Below are positions 26,771 through 39,200 of a stretch of DNA of 64,000 bases, one piece after another. The first letter of the stretch is position 1, and the number at the start of each line of letters is the position of its first letter. The notes below the pieces were generated by a model. The model saw only the letters and a list, made by a program, of their open reading frames with translations, ran no database searches and was not told the DNA's origin. The DNA comes from Thermothielavioides terrestris NRRL 8126. Taxonomy: Eukaryota; Ascomycota; Sordariomycetes; Sordariales; Chaetomiaceae. The stretch is taken from positions 4,030,001 through 4,094,000 of the forward strand of contig NC_016460.1 in NCBI RefSeq assembly GCF_000226115.1. The letters are read 5' to 3'. Position numbers and translations under genes: made by a program.

Positions 26771-28933
26771 TTATAGAGGTAGAAGTTTATATCTGCTTTA
26801 ACCCTAAGAAGATTAAAGCTATCTATAAGTAGAAGGCGCCTTATAGAGTCTAAAGAGTATAGAGCTTCCTTAGATTCATTAATTTCTATTGCAACTTTAT
26901 TCCTAACTTCTTTAAAAAGGCAGCCCTATTAATATACTTTACCTATAAGAATGTTCTATTCCACTAGGGCAAAGAGGAATAGGACGCCTTCGACGTACTT
27001 AAAGTTATATTTATATTAGAGCTAATCCTTGCCTAGTAAAATTCTAAAAGGAAGACGATTATAGAAGTAGACTATTTTAATATAGTACTTAGCAAATATT
27101 TGTTTTAATAGAGAGAGGATAAGGTTCTTTACTTTATAGTCTACTACTCTACGAAATTAAGCTTTGTTAAATGTAATTATATTATCTATAATAAAGAGCT
27201 ATTAGCTATTATCTCTTGTCTTAAGGCCTAGTCGACAAAGCTTTAGAGCGTAGTAGCCTCCTTTACTATCCTAACCAACTATAAGAACCTTAAGTACTTC
27301 TCTTAGCTATACCTAATTAGCGAACAATAGGCTTAATAGGCGAAGACGCTTTCCCTATTCAACTTTAAACTAAAGTACTAACTAAGGTCTTAGGCTTTAT
27401 ACTCTTATATATTCTCCTAGTATAAATAGGACAAGCCTAAGGATAGCTAATATATTGCTTAGCTACTCTTTCCGAATAAAGTATATTAGACTAGTATATA
27501 GGAGGAGGCTAGGTTGCCTATAGGAGAGACGTTCTTTAAAGATAAATAGCTCGCTACCCTATAGGATAAGGGTATTATTAAAGACGAGTACTACGTTTAT
27601 TAGCTCTAAGCTATCTATAATAGAGCCTAGAAGTTTCTAAAGGAGGCGAACGTAGTATAGACCTAGATCGTAGATTACTCTTTCAACGTATAAGGTATAC
27701 TCCTATTCTATAACTATCTCTAGCTCTCTATATAGAAGCCTTTAACTACTATAATTATTTAATAGATCTATAACTTAGCTATATTAGGATACTTAGGTTA
27801 TAATAAGCTATTTAAAATACTTTAGAGAGATTACTACTAAGATCTTATATCGTCTAATATAAAATAGTTTATTAGGAACCATAATTAGTACTATTAAAGT
27901 AAGATCTTCTAGTAGCTATATTAAAGACTTTTATAGCCTTTGCTTATCTTTAACCACTTTTAGAAATAGATCTTTATCAACTTTATAATCGACTTCCCTA
28001 TAAAAGATAAAAGGGCGCCCAACTACCTTATAGTAATTATTAACTACCTCTCTAAGTATATATAGCTTAAAGTAATATATTTAATAGAAGTAGAGGAGTA
28101 TACCCTTTAGTTCTATAACGTCTAGTAGTACTTCTATAGGTTCTCGACTTAAATTATAACCAATTATAGGTTAGACTAGTTAAATAGGTTCTAGACTATA
28201 TTATATAAAGCAGTAGGGGTAGAGTAGCTCCTATCGACCTTTTACTATCCCTAGACGAATAGGGGGACAGAGTAGGTTAACTAAGAGGTATAGGCTATCC
28301 TCTAGATTTTCATCTTCTTTATATAGTACAACTAGCCTAAGTACCTTCTAGCCTACTAGTTTATATTCAACAATAGGGACTTGTCTATAACTAAGGTAAG
28401 TCTAAACTACCTCTTATATAGGTTTAATATAAGCTCTATATAACTTATTATAATCTTGATAATACTTATAGCAACTTTAGAAGGCTATACTACTAGGTTT
28501 CTCTACTATCTAAAAGAGGGAATAGAGTAGACCTAAGTAGCTATCATATATATATAGTAGCGATAGTAGACAAATATAAACTACTCCTACCACTTAGCTA
28601 AGAGATTTAAAGTAGAGAACAAGGTATAGCTCTCTTTATAGAATATAAAGACGAACCGCCCTAATAAAAAGCTTAATTAGCTAAATACTAAATATAAAGT
28701 AGTTATAGTACCTACCCCTTTAATAATAACGCTCAATATACTAAGTAGTTTATATCTAACCTTTTATATAGACTTAGTTAAGTAAATAGCCTTTAACTTA
28801 CTCCCTTTATAGAAAGTTATAGATAAGTAGCTAGACTCTATATAGGTTATATCGAAAGAGGGTATCCTCTAGTAGGAGTATAGAGTAGAAGCGATCTTTA
28901 AAGCTTAGAACGCTAGGGGGAGAGGGAACAACT
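26771..28933 (+). pseudogene. Gypsy-2 pol remnant, RT end to integrase and start of chromodomain
   Basis: The 3' part of a second Ty3/Gypsy polyprotein on +, eroded by RIP. It opens with the post-palm RT segment (N-P-K-K-I-K-A-I, about 26,803-26,826), then RNase H (about 26.9-27.4 kb), zinc-binding and catalytic integrase regions (about 27.7-28.4 kb), and the first part of a chromodomain from 28885. The frame is cut at 28933 by Gypsy-3. The 5' half (LTR, gag, protease, RT fingers) is absent here and may lie left of the LINE array outside the window. It differs in sequence from both Gypsy-1 and Gypsy-3. Confidence 0.75.
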
Positions 28934-29267
28934 TGTAACAGGAGTCTTCGAATGCTACTAGTGAGATGCCTCAAGGCAGAGAAGTACAACGGTACTATAG
29001 CAGTGACCAAGGCGAGTAATTGCAGTTTCCAAGGCGACACTGTCTATATATATCTCCTATTGTAATTAGAGGCTGATCCTTAGAGGATTAGGAATCTTCC
29101 TCTACCTTAGTAGGCGACTGCCTACCCTTTTAGCTACGGTTCCTAGGCTCCAAGTATATACGTTATATTGTACGTTATAAATATAAGCTTCTAGGTTCTA
29201 GGTGCTTACTCCGTCTTAGAACTATACTAGCTTTTACTTGATAGCGGTTCGTATATATACTATAACA
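28934..29267 (-). repeat. Gypsy-3 3' LTR (334 bp)
   Basis: Left-hand LTR on the + strand, which is the 3' LTR of the minus-oriented element. Its outer 110 bp (28934-29045) keeps many CA and TG dinucleotides that are TA in the other copy, while its inner end is heavily mutated. Confidence 0.92.
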
Positions 29268-30399
29268 GTTTGTCCTCCCCTCTATAGAACCTATCCTTAG
29301 GTTTAGACTTTGTAGTTGACAACGTACTATATTGCCTAATTTCTAGAAAAGGTCTATCTATCTATATAGACTCGCCAACTAGCGGTATAAAGGGTAATAG
29401 GTTGTCTACCTAACTATAAGCTTCGCCTAGGATTTGGTAGGGTGTCTCTATAGGGTTAGACTAGTTGTTAAAGCAACGTATATAGTACGCTTTGCCCTTT
29501 TTATAACAATTTGCATTTTACTATTATATATAGACTATCTACTCCTTGCTTTTAAATTTGTATTATAGTAGCTATATTTTGTACTTTATATTTTCTTTTC
29601 TTTGTATATTATTATCTTATTGATCGTAGTACCCTCTTCTTCTCTATTTACTCGCCTTACGTTCTTATGTTCGTTACTATCTATATATCGTCGTTTCTCC
29701 TCGTTTTATACTCGCTACCTTTTGTCTACCAATTTATTATAGATCTTAAAGAGTTCCTTACGTTTCCTACCTATAAGAAGTCGCTATACCTCAAATGTCT
29801 ATATATAGTATATAAAAATCTTCTATCTAACTCATTGATGTTCGTTATTCCTAAGTACATTATTACTAAGTCCTCTTTAAGTCGTTATAATCAGTATATT
29901 AAAAGGAAGGATATTTATATATCGGTAGGTGGCTTAGGACCAACATTTGGTAGTAGTTCGCTTATTAACTCTATTAGGCTATTAGTATAATGTTTAGCGA
30001 TTTGACTAATCTAATGATTGGTTTATATATCGCTCGTCTCTTCTATAAAGCTAAGGAGAGTTAGGTTCTATCTAATCGCAAGTCCTTTAGCGGTTAGGAG
30101 GACGATAAGAAATTTGCCCTTTTAGACGATATTCGCTATAATATTATATATTTATCGAAAAAGTTGGTTAATACATTCTATACTATAGATAAGGTATACT
30201 ACTATATTTATAGTATTATATTAAATAAGCGCTTTACAATCGACTAGCAACTAGCCTTTAAAGCTATAGTTGTTAAGCGTATAGAACTTAATGTTTCCCT
30301 CTTTCTATAGCCTAAGCGCCTAGATAATATATCTTTGTCGACGGTAGGTCGCTCCTATCTATCCTTTAGGTTAATTGCTAGGAATATTAATAGCAATTT

Positions 30400-33300
30400 A
30401 GTATCGACGTAAGCTAGAAGTGTAGAACTTAAAAAGGGCTCGTCGCCTTTGTCCTAACGATGTAGGCTATTTTATCTAGATATAGGCGAAATATAATTTT
30501 ACTAAAGAGTTGATCCTATTACTTGCTAATAAGATCGATAATTACGAAAATACCTTGGACCTAATAGAGTAGGTCTATCTACTTTATAAGTTGCTAACTT
30601 AGCGTTCCCTTATAGTTTAATTAGGGTTTTAGGGAAGGGATCTAGTCGTTTTGTCTATATATAACTATATAAATTAATTTATATATATTGGTCTTTAGCT
30701 ATAATCGAGCTAACCTAATATCGCTATATTATATATTGCTTAATATACCTTAGGCGTCCTCCCTTTGCTTCCTTTTAACAGTAGCTTTATATATTTGTTG
30801 AAACTAGTAGATTATTTGCTATATATTTGCTATATTGTCTTTGTAGACCTATTGGTTGTACTCTAATGGCTAACCTATCTATTTCATCTAAAAGAATATT
30901 TCGCCTTCGATTCGCTATTTAGCCTATACTTCTTCGACTTCCTATTCTTTATTATCCTCTAAGTCTAGTATTGGCATCTAGGTTTCTTCAGCTATAGTTC
31001 GTATATACTAAGGCTCTAATAGAGCTACTGGAAATACATTATATAACTTTATATACTTATATAGCAGGGCTAACTAATATGCTAGCAATCCTACTTAGTC
31101 TAATATTTAGAATAGCCCAACGAATCGAGGCTTTAGCTTCTTACTAGTCTTAAGTTTCAGATTCTAAGTAGACAACTTAACTAAAGCTCCCTTCTAGAAC
31201 TCCATTAGCTTATATTTTTTATTGTAGTACCGTTTCTAACTCGCTATAGCGTTGGCCTAGTATCGCTCTAGCTATTAGCGCAACTCCTTAAGCTTCTTAA
31301 TCTATTCTACTACGTTAGAGTATAGTACCCTCCTTTGTCAAGTATCGTCCTCAATATAGTAGGAAACTATAGGGTTATAACCTATAAATACTTAAAAAGG
31401 GGTAACGTTAATAGTTATATTAATAGAATTGTTATAAGCGAATTTAGCTTTAGAAAGGAGTATTGCCTAAGTAATAGGATTTAAAGAGGCGAAATATCAG
31501 AGGTATTAGATAAAGGTTTAGTTTATTTGTTTAGTCTAGCTATCGATTTAAGGGTAAAATACTATTAAGAGTCTATAGTTTACTTAGTTTAAATAGTAAA
31601 GATTACTCTAGAATTAGAAGGTGAAGACTGAGCTTCGATTACTAAAGTATCTATAAGGTACTCTATATTTAAGCTTAATCTCTTAATAGAGGAGTTCTAT
31701 TAACTCTTAGCTACAAATAGAGGTCGAGATAGAGAAGAATCGACTTATCTTTATATATTAGTCGACTACAACTAGAATTATATCCTTTTCGCTATCTAGT
31801 TGTTCTACTATAGGAAAACCTATAATAAAATCTATAGTGATTTTACTCTAAGGTCGTATCGGTATCGATAGCGATTAAAGGTTGCTATAAGGTCGGTACT
31901 TCGACAGTTTCTAGTACTAATATACTAGGTAGGTATTGTAGTATTCGTTTACTTCTCTATCGATATCTAGCTAGTAGTACTTCTGTTATACTAACTCTTT
32001 AGTTCAGTTATAACCAAAGTATTCTACTAGGGGATTATTATAGTATCGCCTAAAGAGCTTTTACTTTATAGCTTCCTTAGTAGAGATATAAAGCTTAGCT
32101 TAATATAGTAGCTCGTTATTAGGTCTTAACTTCTATTTAGAGGTAACGTTAGTTCTTTGCTATAAAGTCTATAGATAGTCTTTGATTCTTTATATTACTA
32201 GATCTAAGTTCTATAACTTTAAAATCAACTCTCTTATCGTTTTAGAAGGTACTAAGTTATATAGGGCTTCGCCTTGTATATAAGTAGCTACGACCTTTCT
32301 AGGTACGATTTGCTCTCGACCGAGCAATTCTTTAAGTTCGTCTGTACTAGGGGGCTTTTAAGTGCCCTACTTTACTAGCTAGGTAGTGACTATTTAACGT
32401 TTTATAGCTATCTTAGGGCTAATATACAGTTGGCTCTCTACGCTATTAGGCATCTAGTATCCTATGTCTATCTATATAATAGATTAAATATATAGAAGCC
32501 TCTCTTTAACGAACATTTGTTAGAGTCTAACTATCTTATTCTATAAAGTTGGTAACTACACTATACGTTCTAAAGCCAACCCTTCTTTGTAGTTAGGTCT
32601 TCTTAATAGCCTATTAGCTAGGTTTCGCTTATCCGCCTAGTGCTTAATGATAAAATTGTACCCTACAAGGTATATATACTATTTAGCTTAGTACCTATTT
32701 AGATATATCTACTTTATAAAGCTTTATAGATTATTATAGTTAGAGAGGATAGTAACTAGAAAATTATTCCCTTCAATGTAATAGCGCTAATGTTTAAAGG
32801 CCTTGATAATCGCTATTATTTCTTTGTTAGGTATCCTATAATTCTTAGACGATCTAGAGAACTTAGCTAACTAAAAGGCTATAGGTCGTTTCGTCCTATC
32901 GTCTTCTTCTTAAGATAGGACTACTCCTATAGCGAAGTTAGAGATATTGGTCTCGATAGTTACCTTCCTCTATAGGTTATAGTAGTATAATATTAGTACT
33001 TCTATAAAAGTTCGTTTAAGTCGTTTAAAAGCCGTTCGTTCCTCGCTAATGAATTGGAGGGATCCTAGTTTCCTCCCCTTTTCTAGTCCTTTTAGTAGGG
33101 CAGTTAGAGGTAGCGCTAATTTCAAATAGTAGAAGATAAACCGCTAATAAAAATTATAAAACCTAAGGAAGACTTAAATATCCTAGTAAGTAGTAGGCTC
33201 TAGCTATTCCTAAATGGTTTAAACTTAGGTTAGATCTATAGTAATTCCCTTAGGAATTACTAGGTATTTAAGGAACTCGACCTTATATTAGTAAAACTAA

Positions 33301-34500
33301 CATTTACTTAGTTTATAGTATAACTATATAGCTTGTAGCTTCTTAAGGACTTACCAAATATAGGAAGTATAAGTATTATAGTCCTTTAAAAAGATTAGGA
33401 CGTTATTAAGGAAAGCTATATAGAAATCATCTATAAGTCGCTTTAGTATTTAATAGATATAACTTTAGAAAGTTACTAGGGCGTTGGTTAACCTAAAGGG
33501 TATAACTAAGTATTTGAATAAGCTATATTAGGTATAAAAGGCTATCTTCTATTCGTCCTCCTCCTTGATATAGATTTGGTAGTAGGCCTCTTTAATATCT
33601 AATTTACTAAAGTACTTAGTACTAATTATATAGTCTAAGATCTTTGAGATTAAAGGCAATAGGTAGCGGTTCTTCTTTATAATTTTATTAAGCCCTTAGT
33701 AATCGATATAGAGTTAAAAGGTACTATCCTTCTTAGGTATAAATAAAACTAGGCTTATAGCTAGGCCCTAAGATTCTTGGATATACCCTTTCGCTAGGTT
33801 TTTACAAAGGTATTCCTTAAAGATATCCAACTTCTTTCGAGCTAATAGATAAATAGGCCCTACTAACAGTATTATATTCAGTAATAGCTCGATAGTATAA
33901 TTGGTCTTACAATATAATAGTAGAATATTGGCCTTAATAGGGTCTAATACGTTGATAAAGTTTTAGAACTCCTTAGGGATTTTGTCCTTACTTTAGAATA
34001 GTTTCACCTACGTCTCTTTATCCTCCTCCTCCTTAGAGAACAGAGCTTATAGTATATTAGGGTATATAAATAGAGCGTAAACGTAGGGCTTTTAGTACAA
34101 CGTTTTAACGAACTGCTTTAGGCATTTGAAACGAACTTTAGTAGTCTTAGGTATAAACTACTATTCTTTAGCTATTAGAAATAGTAAAATATATTCTTCT
34201 ACTATTATAGGTATCTCTAGAATAATAGCTAACCCTTCCTCGATCAAAGGGCGGTTAATAGCTATATAGGAGACGTTGAGCCTTTATATTATATCTTTTC
34301 TATCTAATAGCTCTAAGAGTATAGAGAATACTCTATATAACTAGGATACCTAAGCGTCTACTATATAAGTCTATAGTAAAGAGGGCTTTACTATAGGAAG
34401 ATAATGCTACTTTATAAACTCGAGGCTAACTATATTAATCTCGGTATAGGTGTCTAAATCTACTATAACCTCCTAGGGTTTCTTAGTATATAAGGTAGCA
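30400..34500 (-). pseudogene. Gypsy-3 pol remnant (minus strand)
   Basis: An eroded Ty3/Gypsy polyprotein read right to left. The RT entry reads I-P-K-K-D-S followed by an L-Y-I-D-Y stretch (about 33.65-33.75 kb), matching the P-K-K-D-G...V-D-Y pattern of gypsy RT. The catalytic motif reads F-L-N-N at 33402-33413, both Asp having become Asn through G-to-A change. RNase H follows to about 32.6 kb and integrase at about 31.7-30.9 kb. Stops are TAA and TAG. The ends are approximate. Confidence 0.75.
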
Positions 34501-35640
34501 GTAGCTTAGAAGTATTCTATAACTTAGTCCCTATATAGGAAGAGTATACTAGTAGTACTAAGGTCTACTACTAGGTATAAGCTTTTCTCTCCTTTTCGCT
34601 ATTGTCTTATAAGTAACTAAGGCTCGTTTTATACTTGGTTCTTAGGGCGTGACGAGTACCCTTATAGCCTCGACGTCTTATACCTCTAATCTTGTCTACG
34701 CCTTTAGGCTTCTTAGGGCAGTTGTAGAAGAAGTGACCTACTTTACTATAGGTCCAATAGATAAAGGAATTGTTACTTTTATCTTTTACCTCTTTATCGT
34801 TATAGCTTTGCTTTTCCTTCCTTACTATATTATTAGAGTAAGGCCGACTATAATAATCCTAATATATAGATTACCCTTGACTTCAGTATTTATAATTAGA
34901 GAGCTATCTAGATCTTCGATTAACTTTCGAAGGTCTTTAGCAAATATTACGCTACTTAACGTTCTAGATCTAAGTTACTAGCTAAACTATAGCTTTATAA
35001 GTCTTAGGTTTTTCAAAGAAATATTAGTCGATATACAATTAAATCTATAGCAACAACTTAGAGTAGAATAGGAGAGCTCGTTTCTTATCGTCTTAGCGCT
35101 TAGTCTAGGCCTCTAAGGAATTAAGGTATTAATAAAAGTTCAAAGGGCTTTAGCCCTCTTATTACTTTGTTTAGTCAATAGCTTTAGCGATTTCTAATTG
35201 ACTATTAGTAAAGTCCTTAATATATAAAGTAGTCTAGTCTTTAAAGACCCTTTATATCGACTCTACTACTATTTATTCTTCTTTTAGCAGATTGTTATAA
35301 TAGCTATATTAGTAGGTATATAGTATCTACTTTATTTTATTGATAGCGAAGAGGATCTGATTCTTTTCCATTTTAAAGCGTTTAGGGTTACCTTTAAAGG
35401 CTTAATAAAGATCTTAGAGCTAAATCTAGTATTTTCAAAAGGTAACGTTTTCTTCTAATAGTATAATATTCTTAACCTTAATAGTTTAGCGATCCTACCC
35501 TCTATCCTTACTATCGTCGGTTAATCTAGTACCGTTCCTCTTCCATTTATTAGGCGGCTTACCTATTTTTAACAACTAAAGCAATTCCTACTCCTAGTCC
35601 TTAAGCTCTTTTAGGGCCTAAAGCTAAATAATATAGGCCT
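34500..35640 (-). pseudogene. Gypsy-3 gag remnant with CCHC knuckle (minus strand)
   Basis: An eroded Gag frame on the minus strand. The knuckle lies at 34718-34759 with spacing C-X2-C-X4-H-X4-C. The first two Cys now read Tyr, while the His and last Cys survive. It lies between the 5' LTR and pol, as expected. Boundaries are approximate. Confidence 0.7.
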
Positions 35641-35882
35641 ATACCTTCTATAGTATATCTCCTATAGAGAGCGTCTCTCTTTATAGTAGGACACTAGGAG
35701 GTGAAGGAGATAGGTAGTGAAAGCTAGGAAGAGACCCTGTTTTAGAATTATAAAGCTGTACTAGATTTATAGGCGAATTGACAGTGACTAATAGCGATAA
35801 ATAGGACAAAGATATAGGTATCTAAGTCGAGATACTATAAATAGATAGCATCTTAGCTAATAGAGGAAGAAAGATTAGAATC

Positions 35883-36216
35883 TATAATAGGAGTCTTTAA
35901 ATACTACTAGTAAAATGCCTTAAGGTAGAGAAGTATAACGGTACTATAGTAGTAACTAAGGCAAGTAATTGCAGTTTCTAAAGCGACACTGTCTATATAT
36001 ATCTCCTATTGTAATTAGAGGCTAATCCTTAGAGGATTAGGAATCTTCCTCTGCCTTAGTAGGCGATTGCCTACCCTTTTAACTACGGTTCCTAGGCTCT
36101 GAGCATATACGTTATATCGTACGTTATAGATATAAGCTTCTAGGTTCTAGGTGCTTACTCCGTCTTAGAACTGTGCCGGCTCCTACTCGACAGCGGTTCG
36201 CGTACGTGCTGTGACA
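35883..36216 (-). repeat. Gypsy-3 5' LTR (334 bp)
   Basis: Right-hand LTR, the 5' LTR of the minus-oriented element. Its outer 55 bp (about 36,162-36,216) is nearly free of RIP changes, including GTGACA at the terminus, while the inner end is RIP-altered. It is directly followed by target duplication CAACT. Confidence 0.92.
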
Positions 36217-36221
36217 CAACT

Positions 36222-36380
36222 ACGATATATATATTAAATAAGTAGGTTATAATAAACTAATATAGGAGCCTTTAGAGAACTTCTTAGACATTGTTATATT
36301 TAATAAGTTTAAATAGGAATAGGGAGATATATAGTATAACAATAGGCTAATATTAAACTAAAAAAGGAAAGGAAAACATT
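36222..36380 (+). pseudogene. Gypsy-2 chromodomain C-terminal half and 3' end
   Basis: Resumes the Gypsy-2 frame interrupted at 28933. The codon split by the insertion completes as TAC, and the frame continues to E-P-L-E-N at 36266-36280, the hallmark end of a chromodomain. One TAA and one TAG stand where aromatic Trp residues are conserved. A purine tract at about 36,361-36,377 may be the Gypsy-2 polypurine tract. No 3' LTR could be delimited. Confidence 0.65.
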
Positions 36381-36399
36381 ATATTTGTATATAGACTAC

Positions 36400-37700
36400 T
36401 CTATAAAGACTAATAACTTAAATAAATACAACTACCTAGATATAAGAAAACTACAATATATCTAAGTTTAGTCCTCTTTTTAAAACTAGATAGAACATAG
36501 CTATATATAAAAGGACAATAGAATATATAAGTAGCGCTACCTATTCTAGCTTTATAATAGGTCCTATATCTAGTAGGTTCTCCTCTTTATTGTTAAACGG
36601 GTATATAGGCAAGGCGAGTATATATAGAGGCGGAATAGGTATACGAAGGGGCGGAGTAGGTACGCGAAAGGTTCGAAGCGAGGGCGGTATATATACTTGA
36701 TAGGTGTACAATACGTCCTCTATAGAGGAGGACAGGGGTTGGCTATAGCATAGGTCGAAAGGAGGTAGGCGTATATAGGGCGAGTAGTAGGGGCGGGGCC
36801 CCTAGGGGATATAGACTAAAGAGGGAGAGGTAAATACGATTATATAATTTACGAAGTGTAAGTTCGTCTTAAGAACCGTTGCTTAAGACTATATATACTA
36901 TTATATAGATAGCCTTTGCAATACGTTGATTCTCCTATTAGGAGGAATCAAGATGCTATATAACGTGTTTAACTAGGCGGCTATTTTACTATAAAGCGAG
37001 ACTACCCTAAGGAGCCTAGTATAAAACTAGGGCTCTATAGCGACTTAGAGTCAAAGGCGTAGAAGGGGTAGCTAGAGGTACATTAAGGGCGAAGGCTAAA
37101 TATACTAGAGATCGATACTATAAAGCTATATTAATCACGTTATAAAAACTATATATAAATATATTGAACAGTACTATTAAGATAGTATAGTAAGCTAGCT
37201 CAGTTATAGTCTTCTTCTAAGTAGGCTTTGCAATAGCTTAGTTGTTAATATAAAATTTAACTAAGCGTTTTAAGCCTATATATAAAGAGGCGTTAGTAGC
37301 CTAAAGTACTAGATCTTAGCGGTAGTTTGTATACGACTTTGTATACTCTAAGCAGCTTTCTCTATAGTCTTAAATGTAATTGGCGAAGTTACTATATAGA
37401 AGCTGCTTAATATAGTTTAGATAAACGTCGCCCTCCTCTTTAAGAAGGGCGCTATCCTTGTTATTAGAATTACTTTCAATAATATAGCTACTAATAGCTT
37501 AGCGAAAAGAGTTATTATAATTATTATAGAACTATCTAGGATACTATTAGCTTCTAATCTAAGGGTAGAGCAGGCCTAATATAGGGTAATGTATATTATA
37601 GTCTTCGTTATTATCCTCTCTAAAACGACGTTCTTCGCTACCTCTACTAAGTAAGGTAGCTATAACTGATATTCTAGCAAGTATAAGTATAAACAAAGTA
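36400..37700 (-). pseudogene. Unidentified RIP-eroded minus-strand reading frame (tentative)
   Basis: A minus-strand frame of more than 350 codons interrupted only by TAA and TAG. It contains an acidic/Asn-rich N-terminal part, a central segment around 37.1-37.4 kb and a Pro-rich C-terminal part (36.6-36.8 kb). I do not recognise it. Because TG is depleted in this block, lack of TGA is weak evidence. The protein-like composition, with runs such as K-E-E-G-D, is mild support. It could be a dead host gene caught at the repeat edge or part of an unclassified transposon. Confidence 0.3.
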
Positions 37701-39200
37701 GATAAGTTTTAGAAGTATATCGCTATTATAAAAGGAATAAAAAGCTGCTATAGAGGCTAAGAGTAAATAGACAAGATGTATATAGAATATATATATAAAG
37801 GAAATAGTAGGAAGTTGAATATATATAGGGAGAAAGAAGTTATAAAACGAACTAGGCGTATAATAGGTTCTTGTTAAATCTATAGTAGAGTCGAAGTAGT
37901 AACAACGTAGATGTAGGACAGTCGTACAAAAGACGTAGAATATAGCTAATAAAGCGTAGGACAAACGTATAAAAGAAAATAGCGAAGGTAACGTAGGCAA
38001 TGCTAGATATAGGAAAGCTAAGAAACGTATATAAAATAGATATATAGCAAAGGCAACGAATATACAATGTAGGAGCTACTAAGAATATAGTATAAAAATA
38101 ATAGTATATAGAGTAAAACGCAGTAGATAAGAAACATATATAAAGTAGGAACAAGGAAAGAAGAACTAATATATAGAGAGGATAGGGGATTAAACTACGA
38201 AAGAGAGATAGAAATATATAGTAGAAGTAGGAAGAAAATGTAGAGCGAGAGGTTTATAAGAGAGGAGGGGTTTTAATAATATAAAAGGGGGCTAGGTCGC
38301 GTACAATTAGCAAGTACGCTTTATACGATATAGTTGCTATAGGAGAGAATATAGAATAGGGAAGGGGCTAATTAGCGTTTTGCTAGAGCGACGTAAATAA
38401 ACAATCTATAGCTAGGTAGTAGAACGACCGTATATAGCGAGCACCTAGCAGGTAGCTACGCTAGACCGCCCTAACAACAAGGCGGGTACTATATAGCCGG
38501 AGGTAGGTACTAGCGTTTATCACGACTAGCACTGCGCTAGGCCTAGGCTACACCTAACACTATACTACGTCTACCTTGATTCGGCTCCTTAACTAGATAG
38601 GAGGGAGTATATTATAGACTAAGCTATACCTAGGCTAGGTATATAGGGCTATACCTAAGATCTATAGCAGTCCTATAATAGGCCTATAGCGGGCCTGTGG
38701 CGGGCTTGCCTCGCGCCTAGAATAACATTGGCCTAAACCCTCTGCGCGAGCCCCTAAAAACTCTATACGCAAGGACTGTAGCCTATACTTCTCCTTTTCT
38801 CTCCTTAAGGTAGTTGAATAGAACATTGTACGCTTATCTGTAGACGCTATAAGGCTAGTACATTACACTAATAGAGGACTACAATATATTTTATTATAAG
38901 GGTACAACGTTTTTTCGAAGAGGGGTAATATAATAGTATAGTACACTAACTACTGTTATATAACCTATATATAGACCTATTATATGATTATACGCCTATG
39001 TAACTTCCTAAGTTAGTAGATTTATAGGATTTGAGTCGACTTCCAGATTAGGAATGAAGGGTTGACTTACTAATATGGAAAAACACGCTAATAAGGCGAA
39101 CTGCGTCTTACCCTACAGTATATAGACAATTGTAGCCCTACTGCAAATTATCTATATATATGACCCAAGGTATTTAAGCATAGATTTTCCACCTATATGT
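37700..39200. other. AT-rich eroded sequence and heterochromatin/euchromatin transition
   Basis: No gene or recognisable element. The first part has strong TA enrichment. From about 38,440 a more GC-rich patch with CpG-rich runs appears, and by about 39,180 dinucleotide use is normal. Open frames near 37.7-38.15 kb are hydrophobic, low-complexity by-products of TA-rich sequence. Confidence 0.6.

Larger units (their letters stand above)
28934..36216 (-). mobile_element. Gypsy-3: complete 7.3 kb Ty3/Gypsy element on the minus strand, inserted in Gypsy-2
   Basis: Both LTRs are exactly 334 bp (28934-29267 and 35883-36216) and start TG/TA and end CA. The flanks carry a perfect 5 bp target duplication, CAACT, at 28929-28933 and 36217-36221. 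Orientation is minus: Gag knuckle near 34.7 kb, RT near 33.4 kb and integrase near 31 kb run right to left. A purine tract on the minus strand (29268-29283) adjoins the 3' LTR. Length and layout are normal for a fungal gypsy element. RIP stops have destroyed coding capacity. Confidence 0.92.

Noticed and set aside
29667..29990. 107-codon + strand hydrophobic frame inside Gypsy-3
   Set aside because: Antisense to Gypsy-3 and of TA-rich composition, with no domain.
34649..34981. 110-codon + strand frame inside Gypsy-3
   Set aside because: Antisense to the Gag zinc-knuckle region of the minus-oriented element.
37674..38154. Two overlapping minus-strand hydrophobic open frames that look like membrane proteins
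   Set aside because: Phe/Tyr/Ile/Leu-rich translations are a by-product of TA-rich sequence. No start context or family signal.
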